NCBI RefSeq assembly: GCF_014822185.1
Contig: NZ_QVLR01000034.1
Span: 1 to 60,192 of the forward strand
DNA from: Azoarcus sp. Aa7
GTDB lineage: Bacteria > Pseudomonadota > Gammaproteobacteria > Burkholderiales > Rhodocyclaceae
Length of the DNA: 60,192 bases
Reading direction: 5' to 3'
Shown here: in pieces, positions 25,692-32,812 of the stretch
Numbering within the stretch: position 1 is the first letter of the stretch
Layout: each line of letters starts with the position of its first letter
Position numbers and translations under genes: made by a program
Notes under the pieces: model-generated
What the model was told of the DNA's origin: nothing
Database searches by the model: none
The model's input: only the letters and a program-made list of their open reading frames with translations

Positions 25692-28181
25692 TCACGGTGC
25701 AGGGCATGCCGTGGCTACGGCATCGACACGCTGATTCTCGGTCTGTACGACCTGCGATCCACCTGTCGAAAGTTGGGTGTGCTTCCCTTCCTGGCCAGCG
25801 GCATCGCGCTGATCCCCTTTCAGCAGGAATGCGGCCAGGCACGGAATGACGATCAAGGCACCGAGCATGTTCCAGACGAACATGAACGCGAGCAGCAGCC
25901 CCATGTCGGCCTGGAACTTGATCGGCGACCAGGCCCACGGGACCACCGCAGCCGCGAGCGTGATGCCGATGAGCGCGACCACCTTGCCGGTGAACACCAG
26001 CGCCCGGCAGTAGGCCTCGGTGAGCGAGAGCCCTTGACGCTGCGCCGCGAGTTGCACGGCCAACAGGTACAGGGAGTAATCGACGCCGATACCGACGCCG
26101 AGCGCCGTGACCGGCAGCGTCGCGACCTTGACGCCGATACCCAGCACCACCATCAGCGCTTCGCACAGCAGCGAAGTCACGATCAGCGGCACCACCGCGA
26201 CGACGACCGCGCGCCAGCTACGGAAAGTGATGAAACACAGCACGATCACCGCCGCATAGACGTAGAACAGCATCGTCCGGTTGGCGTGGCTGACGGCGAT
26301 GTTGGTGGCCGCCTCGATGCCCGAGTTGCCGGCCGCCAGCAGGAACTTGCGCTCGTCGGTATTGTGCTCGGCAGCAAAGGCTTCGACCGTCTTGACGACC
26401 CGATCCAGCGTTTCCGCCTTGTGATCGGCGAGGAAGGCGATGACCGGTGCGACGGAGCGGCTGTCGTTGAACATCTCGGGGTTGCCGTCGTAGACATAGT
26501 TCAGCGCGTCCGCCGCGACGTAGCTGTCGCGATTGAGCGCGATCCACTTCGGCGATCCCTCGAAACCGGCCGCCGTGTAGCTTCGCGCGAGGCTCGCCGC
26601 CGAAACGGTGGTCTGCACGCCCGGCAGATCGCGCAGGATTTCCTCCAATCGATCCATTTCCAGCAGCGTCTCGAAGCTCACCAGCCCCTGGTCGGGGGTC
26701 GTGACGACGACCGCGAACTGGTCGCTCGAGAGCTGGTAATGCGCAGTGATGTAGGCGTTATCCCGGTTGTAGGTCGAATCGGGCCGCAGCTCGGGGGCGC
26801 CGGGGTCGAGATCGCCGATCTTAAGATCCGCCCCGACCACGAGGGCCACCACCGTCACGACAGTCGAAAGGAGAATCACGCCGATCGCCCACGGCCGCGT
26901 CGTGAAGCGTCCGAGCCAACGCGACAGCGGGTGATCGGCTTCGTCCTCGCGCAAAGAGCGCGTGGCGGCGGCTGCGCTGACGCCGGTGTACGAAAGCAGC
27001 ACCGGCAACAGGATCAGGTTCGTGAAGATCAACACCGCGACGCCGGTGCTCGCTGCGAACGCGAGGTCGCGGATGACCGGAATGTCGATCACGGACAGCA
27101 CGCCGAAACCGACCGCGTCGGCCAGCAGCGCGGTGAGCCCCGCGAGGAAGAGCCGGCGAAAGGTGTAGCGGGCGGCGACGTAGCGATGCGTGCCGCGGCC
27201 GATGTCCTGGGTGATGCCGTTCATCTTCTGTGCGCCGTGCGAGACGCCGATCGCGAAGATCAGGAAGGGAACGAGCACCGAATACGGGTCCAGTACCAGA
27301 CCGAAAAGCCGCATCAGGCCGAGCTGCCAGGCGACCGCCACCAGCGAGCAGCTCACGACCAGCGCCGTGCTGCGCAGACAGCGCGTGTAGACCAGGATCA
27401 GTCCCGTGCAGATTGCGGCGGCATAGAGAAAGTAGGTGAAGACTTCGATCAGGCCGTGGATCAAGTCTCCCACGAGCTGGGCGAAGCCGATGATGTAGAT
27501 GTTGACACCCTTCGCCGCGTATTCGGTACGGATCGAATCGACCGCATCGCGGAAGGCGCGGTAGTCGAGGGCCTTGCCGGTGATGGCATCATGGCTCAGC
27601 AGCGGCACGAACAGCATGCTGGATCGCTCGTCGTTGGCCACAAGGGAACCGACAATGCCGGCCCGATGCACATTGTTGCGCAGCGCCTCGATGCTCGCCG
27701 ACGAACCGTCGTAGGTGTCGGGCATGACCGCCCCGCCCTTGTAGCCTTCGGCCGTGATCTCGGTCCAGCGCACGACCGGCATCCACAGCGATTTCATGAA
27801 CGAGCGATCGACGCCGGGAACGAGGAAGACCCGGTCGTTGATGTCGCGCAGGGCCGCGAGGTAGTCGGCGTCGTAGATGTCGCCACGGTCGTTTTCGACA
27901 ACGATCCGCACCGAATTGCCGAGACCCCGGAGCGACGCGGCGCTCTTCAGGTAGTTCTGGATGAAGGGATGCGAGACCGGCATCATCTTCTCGAAGCTGG
28001 CGTTGATCTCCAGCCGCGAGGCCTGGTAACCGAATACCGCGGTCAACAGCACGCAGACGATCACCAGGATAAGCCGGTTGTTGAAAATGATCCGTTCGAG
28101 CAGGTTGCCGGAGCGGGCGTTGAAGTCTTCGGGCCGGGTGATGACCGGCATGACTTCCAGTTTGTCGGTAGCGATGGACAT
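25692..28181 (-). CDS. RND/MMPL-family transporter, set A
   Basis: The product has 829 residues. It has the RND-exporter-superfamily layout: a first helix (LILVIVCVLLTAVFGYQ), a large periplasmic domain, a bundle of about five helices (FTYFLYAAAICTGLILVYTR; YSVLVPFLIFAIGVSHGAQK), a second periplasmic domain, and a second bundle ending VPWAWSPIKFQADMGLLLAF. The motif LPVTALGVGIGVDYSLYLLA is characteristic of MMPL/hopanoid-transporter-like RND proteins. It sits behind a DUF1302-DUF1329-YCF48 trio, which argues for trafficking of a hydrophobic substrate between outer and inner membrane. The direction of transport is not evident. Confidence 0.88.
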   Translation of the reverse strand: MSIATDKLEVMPVITRPEDFNARSGNLLERIIFNNRLILVIVCVLLTAVFGYQASRLEINASFEKMMPVSHPFIQNYLKSAASLRGLGNSVRIVVENDRGDIYDADYLAALRDINDRVFLVPGVDRSFMKSLWMPVVRWTEITAEGYKGGAVMPDTYDGSSASIEALRNNVHRAGIVGSLVANDERSSMLFVPLLSHDAITGKALDYRAFRDAVDSIRTEYAAKGVNIYIIGFAQLVGDLIHGLIEVFTYFLYAAAICTGLILVYTRCLRSTALVVSCSLVAVAWQLGLMRLFGLVLDPYSVLVPFLIFAIGVSHGAQKMNGITQDIGRGTHRYVAARYTFRRLFLAGLTALLADAVGFGVLSVIDIPVIRDLAFAASTGVAVLIFTNLILLPVLLSYTGVSAAAATRSLREDEADHPLSRWLGRFTTRPWAIGVILLSTVVTVVALVVGADLKIGDLDPGAPELRPDSTYNRDNAYITAHYQLSSDQFAVVVTTPDQGLVSFETLLEMDRLEEILRDLPGVQTTVSAASLARSYTAAGFEGSPKWIALNRDSYVAADALNYVYDGNPEMFNDSRSVAPVIAFLADHKAETLDRVVKTVEAFAAEHNTDERKFLLAAGNSGIEAATNIAVSHANRTMLFYVYAAVIVLCFITFRSWRAVVVAVVPLIVTSLLCEALMVVLGIGVKVATLPVTALGVGIGVDYSLYLLAVQLAAQRQGLSLTEAYCRALVFTGKVVALIGITLAAAVVPWAWSPIKFQADMGLLLAFMFVWNMLGALIVIPCLAAFLLKGDQRDAAGQEGKHTQLSTGGSQVVQTENQRVDAVATACPAP

Positions 28182-28217
28182 GGAACTCTCGGTTGGTGGC
28201 GCGCAGGCGCGCTTCGG

Positions 28218-29327
28218 TCACTTGCCGCCGGGGGCGGCACCGTTGCCGGCGTGAATGCGGACGCCGTCCAGACCGGTCAGCACGAGGCTGCCGTCGGCGA
28301 GCGCCGCCATTCCGGTCATGCGCATGGGCTGACTGAGGCTCGTGAGGACCAGCGCCTTGCTGGACCAATCCCCGCGCAGCAGCTGCCCCGCAACGTTGCC
28401 GAGCACGAAAGCGCCGTCGACGGTCGTGCCGGCGGCGATCGTCTGTTCGCTCGCAGCAGGCAGGCCCCGCCAGGTCGCACCACGGTCGTCGCTGCGGTAG
28501 ACGACGCCGCGCAGGCCGAAGGCGATCAACGCTGGCCCTTCTCCTGCGATACCGAAGAAGCTGCCGTTGTAGCCGGTGTCGACGGCCGCAAAACGACCCG
28601 CCGCGCGATCGAAACGGTAGATCCGGCCGCGTTCGCCGACGATGTACAGTTCGCCCCCGATGCCACGGATCGCGTTCAGGTTCAGGTATTCGCCGTTGTC
28701 GATGCGTTCCAGCCAAGGTTCCCAGGTTTTCCCGCCGTCGCGCGTCGCCATCAGCATGCCGAAGGAGCCGACCGCATAGCCGGTGTTCGCGTCCTCGAAC
28801 CAGACATCCAGCCAGGGCAGCGCCGGGCCGGCGCGGTAGTTCTGGTCGAGCTGGCCAGAGGCCGCCTCCACCGCCGGACTCGGCGCCATCCGCGCGAAAT
28901 GCGCCTTGAAGGCGCCCGGCGCGCTGCGGCCGTCGAGCTGCTTGACCCAAGTCGAGCCGCCATCGGCACTATGGAGCACGACGCCTTCGTGGCCGACCGC
29001 CCAGCCCTGCTGCGGAGTCGGGAAATGCACGGCGAGCAGGTCGCTCTGGACAGGAACCTTGGCCTGCGTCCAACTCTTGCCGCGGTCGTCGGACACGACG
29101 ATGAGCCCGCGCGGACCGACCGCCACCAGGCGTTCGCCGGCCAGGGCAACAGCCATCAGCGCGCGCTGCGCCGGGTTGGTGCGCAGTTCGGCCGGCGTAT
29201 CCAATGGATCGCGAAAGGTCGACGCGGCAAAGGCCGGGGATGAAATCAGCAGCGCACAAAGACTTCCGGCGAGAAGCGCCGAGCGGAAGCGTGCACGCGG
29301 TTGTGGAACGGACGAAATGCCAGGCAT
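28218..29327 (-). CDS. Periplasmic YCF48/BNR beta-propeller protein, set A
   Basis: The product has 369 residues from the ATG at 29327, with a Sec signal peptide (RSALLAGSLCALLISSPAFA AS). The mature part carries repeated propeller blades with Asp-box-like strands: SDDRGKSWTQ, HSADGGSTWVKQ, ATRDGGKTWEPW and SDDRGATWRG. It resembles the YCF48/HCF136 family, which assembles photosystem II in plants; bacterial members near RND genes are uncharacterised. Likely a periplasmic partner of the transporter. Confidence 0.82.
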   Translation of the reverse strand: MPGISSVPQPRARFRSALLAGSLCALLISSPAFAASTFRDPLDTPAELRTNPAQRALMAVALAGERLVAVGPRGLIVVSDDRGKSWTQAKVPVQSDLLAVHFPTPQQGWAVGHEGVVLHSADGGSTWVKQLDGRSAPGAFKAHFARMAPSPAVEAASGQLDQNYRAGPALPWLDVWFEDANTGYAVGSFGMLMATRDGGKTWEPWLERIDNGEYLNLNAIRGIGGELYIVGERGRIYRFDRAAGRFAAVDTGYNGSFFGIAGEGPALIAFGLRGVVYRSDDRGATWRGLPAASEQTIAAGTTVDGAFVLGNVAGQLLRGDWSSKALVLTSLSQPMRMTGMAALADGSLVLTGLDGVRIHAGNGAAPGGK

Positions 29328-29437
29328 GGCGCGGTCCTCAATCGTGGATGGAAGCGATCCCGGCGCGCCCGAAGGGAGTTCGGCACGCCGGATCCGGATT
29401 GCGACGACCGGCTCATCGCCGGCCGCCGTCCGCACTC

Positions 29438-30847
29438 TTACCTGACGCCGCCGGCGGCGACGGCCTGGGGCGTCAGCCTGACCGGCAGCCCCTCCGCGGT
29501 GTCGTAGCTGCGGATCGAGTTGCCCGGCTCCTTGTGACCCGTATTGAGGATGAAGTAGTTGCCCTTGATGAGGTCGTTCGTGCTCCACGTTTCGGTGTTG
29601 AAGCCGCCCGTGTCGTAGGTCGGGAAGCCGTAGTAGTGGCTCACGCGCCACAGCGCGCCGCCGTTGTCGTAGGCCTCCGACGAGACGATGCACCAGCAAT
29701 CCTCATCGACGTAGAAGGTGCGTCGGCTGTAGGCGTGGCGGGCGCCTTCCTTGCGGACGCCGTCGACGACCCACACCCGGTGCTTTTCCCAGCGCACCGC
29801 GGCCGGATTGATGTGTTTGGGCCCGAGGATGTCCTTCACCTCCAGTGTGTTCGTCGGGCCGAAGGCGTTGTACGGGATCAGCATTTCCTTCTTGCCGACG
29901 ATCTTGAAGTTGAAGCGGTCCATGCGCCCGAGGTAGCCGTAGATGTCGTCCCACACGGTGACGCCGCCGTAGCTCGCGATCGGCACGTCGTAGCTGAACT
30001 CGGGGGCGAGTCGCACGCGCCGCTGGCCCGGCGTGTAGAACCACACCTTCTGCCCGCCTTCGGCCGCGTTCGGCGTGTAGTAGTTGAGGAACACGATGCC
30101 GGCCGACGACGGCGGCGACGTCAGCGTGGCCGAGAAGCCGAACAGCGCGTCGAAGGTCTGGCTGCGCAGCTTGCCGTTCTTGTCGTACCACGAGTGCAGG
30201 AAGTATTCACTCGCCGACGGCAGCGTCGTCATGTTGCCGGCGCTGTCGAGCAGGTAGCCCCCGCCAACGTTGTGGCTCACGGCCGCCGCATATCTCGCGG
30301 TCTGGTTCCACAGCACCTCGTAGCCGGTCTTCGGGATCGGGAACGGGATGCCGGCGTGCGGCAGGCCGCCGTCGGCCGAACCCGACAGCGCATCGCCTTC
30401 GACTTCGCCCACCAGCTTGGCCGTGGTCGCATTCTTGACCGTGTTCTGCAGCACCCACGACGGGTAACGGAAACTGCGGTGGCTGGGATACACATCGACG
30501 CGGAAGCTCGGATACTGCTTCATCAGCGCCTTCGTGCCCTCGGTCAGCTCGGCTTCGTACTTCGCCATGCTCTTCGCATCGACGGAGTACAGCGGCTTTT
30601 CGTCCTTGTACGGATCCAGGTACTGCGGCATCGTCTTCGGGTCGTAGCCGACAACCTTTTCCAGGCCGCCCGCATAGGCCGGGATCGAGTTGTCCTTGTT
30701 GCCCGCCTTCTCCGCGCCGAATTCCGTCAGCGTGGTACCCAGTTGCTTCGCTTCTTCGGCGGTGACCGCCGCGCACGTCGATGACGCCCCGATTGCGCAC
30801 ATTCCGGCGACGACCAGCGTGCAGAGAATATTCTTTCTCGAATTCAT
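29438..30847 (-). CDS. DUF1329 periplasmic/outer-membrane protein, set A
   Basis: The product has 469 residues with a signal peptide (LCTLVVAGMCAIGASSTCAA). Family features: EEAKQLGTTLTEFGAEKAGN, DGSIP-type segment (NSIPAYAGGLEKV), QRRVRLAPEFSYD, KKEMLIPYNAFG, HRVWVVDGVRKEGARHAYSR and RRTFYVDEDCWCIV. The DUF1329 fold is related to LolA/LolB-type lipid-binding shells in some predictions, but no function is assigned. It follows the DUF1302 gene by 19 bases, a pairing also seen in set B. Confidence 0.88.
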   Translation of the reverse strand: MNSRKNILCTLVVAGMCAIGASSTCAAVTAEEAKQLGTTLTEFGAEKAGNKDNSIPAYAGGLEKVVGYDPKTMPQYLDPYKDEKPLYSVDAKSMAKYEAELTEGTKALMKQYPSFRVDVYPSHRSFRYPSWVLQNTVKNATTAKLVGEVEGDALSGSADGGLPHAGIPFPIPKTGYEVLWNQTARYAAAVSHNVGGGYLLDSAGNMTTLPSASEYFLHSWYDKNGKLRSQTFDALFGFSATLTSPPSSAGIVFLNYYTPNAAEGGQKVWFYTPGQRRVRLAPEFSYDVPIASYGGVTVWDDIYGYLGRMDRFNFKIVGKKEMLIPYNAFGPTNTLEVKDILGPKHINPAAVRWEKHRVWVVDGVRKEGARHAYSRRTFYVDEDCWCIVSSEAYDNGGALWRVSHYYGFPTYDTGGFNTETWSTNDLIKGNYFILNTGHKEPGNSIRSYDTAEGLPVRLTPQAVAAGGVR

Positions 30848-30866
30848 GATGTCTCCTCCTTGGTGT

Positions 30867-32585
30867 TCAGAACGACGTCTTGAGGGTGAGCTGCAGCCAG
30901 CCCTTGTCGTTCAGACCGACGGCGCCGTTACCGCCGAAACCGGCATAGGATTCGCCGAGCCCCGGGATGTTGGCGGAGTCACCGGTCTTCCACTTGTAGC
31001 CGTTGTATTGCAGCGCGATCGAGTGCTTGCTCTTGTAGGTCGCCTTCACGCCGAACGAGTAGATCTGGGCGTCCTCGGCATAGAACGATCCGGCGGCATA
31101 GGCCGGATTGCCATGCACCCCACGTGTATACGAAATGGGCATGCTGATATCGACGCTGGGAAATACCTGCAACCATTGCGGCTCGAACAGCACCGCGAAG
31201 CCGAGCGCGTCCTTCGTCGCGCAGCCGTCCCACTTGTCCCCGCGCAGCGCCGGGTTGACGCTGTCGCGACAGGCCCCGTAGCCGACACCGTTGAACATCG
31301 ATTTGTTGCCGGTCACCCTTGCGAGGTGCGTATAGCTCAGTTCTGCGATCAGGATGCCGGAGTCGTAGAAGGGCGTCGTACCCAGCTGGACGAAGGCGTT
31401 CGCGATGACGTTGACGACGTCGCCGGTCGCCCCTTCGGTCGTCGGCACGCCCGGAATGCCGTTCGTGAGCGAGCTGTTGAGCGCCGTGTCCTTGCGGTAC
31501 GAAGCCTCGAAGCCGGTGCTCAGCAGACCGAAGCTGCGCTCGTAGCTGACGCCGAACAACTTCACCTTTTGCGCATAGGACAGGTGCAGCCTTCCGCCGC
31601 CGGTGGCGCCGATATCGGCCAACGCCCAGGGATGAACCTCGTCCAGTTGGCGATAATAGAACCCGAGATCGCCCCCCGCCCATTCCGGCGACCAAGCAAC
31701 CTTCACGCCGAAGTTCTGGTTGTTGTGGCCCGGCGTGTCGTCGTGGCCCGCAGACACCGGGCCGCCGAGCGCGCCCGCGAGTGCACCGCCGCTCCTCGGT
31801 CCGCGATACAGGATGTCGAACGGTCCCAGGAACGTGCCGCCTTCCGGATAGCGGTTCCCCGCGAACTCGAGGAAGTATTGGCCGGCGATCGACAGTTCCG
31901 GCGACAGCTCGGTCTGCGCAAGGATTTGCGCGCGCGGCAGGAAAAGCTCCTTCACTTCGGAGCCCGGTTGCGAAAAGCCCTTGATGTAATCGACCGGCGA
32001 CTGCGAATAAGCGATGTTCGAGAAACCGAAGAAGAAGGCATTGCCCCAGAACTGCGTCAGCCGCCCCGCTTTCAGATACAGCGGCTTGTCGCCGACTTCC
32101 GTATTGCTGAAGACGAAGGCGTCGAGCAACTCGCCGCCCTCGAGGTGATAGCGCTTCGTGTAACCGGAGTAGCGCCCGCTCGGATACGACAAGAAGGTCG
32201 AAAACGCCGGATTCGGATTCGTCTTGACCTCGTCGTCATAGGCGAAGTCCTTCCACACCGACCCGGAAAGTCGAAAGCCCATGCGGTCCTTGTAGACGGC
32301 CTGGAATTCGATCAGATCCTGGATGCGATTGGTGACCAGATCCCCCTTGTCGAACTTGTAGTCCGCTTCGGCAAAGAATGGATGGTTACCCAGCTTGTCG
32401 TCGCGGCTCTGCATCCGCGTGCCGACCGTGTATTGGATCGAGTTGTCCAGATTGACGGTCCACTCGGGCGGCGTATCGAACGTGAACGCCTGCGCCGAAG
32501 CCGTCGCGAACATCGCGGATACGACCGCCGCGATCACCGTCAGACGGCGACCGCGATTGCTGCCGCGGGAACTGCTCATTCTCAT
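30867..32585 (-). CDS. DUF1302 outer-membrane beta-barrel protein, set A
   Basis: The product has 572 residues with a signal peptide ending AMFATASAQA FTF. The body alternates aromatic and polar residues as in an outer-membrane barrel, with the DUF1302 hallmarks DKGDLVTNRIQDLIEFQ, KDRMGFRLSGSVWKDF, LKAGRLTQFWGNAFFFGFSN and the terminal LQLTLKTSF ending in Phe. It is the first gene of operon A. ATGs at 32585 and 32579 are both possible. It probably admits a hydrophobic compound. Confidence 0.88.
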   Translation of the reverse strand: MRMSSSRGSNRGRRLTVIAAVVSAMFATASAQAFTFDTPPEWTVNLDNSIQYTVGTRMQSRDDKLGNHPFFAEADYKFDKGDLVTNRIQDLIEFQAVYKDRMGFRLSGSVWKDFAYDDEVKTNPNPAFSTFLSYPSGRYSGYTKRYHLEGGELLDAFVFSNTEVGDKPLYLKAGRLTQFWGNAFFFGFSNIAYSQSPVDYIKGFSQPGSEVKELFLPRAQILAQTELSPELSIAGQYFLEFAGNRYPEGGTFLGPFDILYRGPRSGGALAGALGGPVSAGHDDTPGHNNQNFGVKVAWSPEWAGGDLGFYYRQLDEVHPWALADIGATGGGRLHLSYAQKVKLFGVSYERSFGLLSTGFEASYRKDTALNSSLTNGIPGVPTTEGATGDVVNVIANAFVQLGTTPFYDSGILIAELSYTHLARVTGNKSMFNGVGYGACRDSVNPALRGDKWDGCATKDALGFAVLFEPQWLQVFPSVDISMPISYTRGVHGNPAYAAGSFYAEDAQIYSFGVKATYKSKHSIALQYNGYKWKTGDSANIPGLGESYAGFGGNGAVGLNDKGWLQLTLKTSF

Positions 32586-32730
32586 GGTGTGTCTCCTTCT
32601 CGTTCTTGGTGAGCGCCGCTTCCCGGTGAACAGGTATCGACGCCCCCTCGTTTTGATCCTTCCTTCGTCACCAGAGGCCCGGCTGCGCGAGCCTAGGTCG
32701 GGATGCTTATGTCCTGACGCATATAGTCCT

Positions 32731-32741
32731 TTACCATACAA
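32731..32741. promoter_or_regulatory. TTACCATAC element upstream of operon A
   Basis: TTACCATACAAT lies about 145 bases upstream of the DUF1302 gene of operon A. The same nine bases TTACCATAC occur in the promoter of operon B (53726-53734), in the same orientation relative to the genes. It may be part of a shared regulator site or a -10 element (TATGGT on the minus strand). Confidence 0.35.
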
Positions 32742-32748
32742 TTGCGTG

Positions 32749-32796
32749 AAAAAAATTTGACGCCCATGCGACCCCGGCCCCTTCCCGGCCGGGGTC
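32749..32796 (-). terminator. Rho-independent terminator of the PEP-synthase-like gene
   Basis: On the minus strand a perfect 10-base-arm hairpin (GACCCCGGCC / GGCCGGGGTC, loop of 7) at 32770-32796 is followed after about ten bases by AAATTTTTTT. It lies 17 bases after the stop of the upstream gene and separates it from operon A. Confidence 0.65.
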
Positions 32797-32812
32797 CTCG
32801 TCAGCCATTCAC

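Noticed and set aside
25773-29243. A 1156-residue open frame on the plus strand
   Set aside because: It runs antisense through the RND and YCF48 genes, is Arg/His/Asp-rich without domains, and is a shadow of high-GC codon use.
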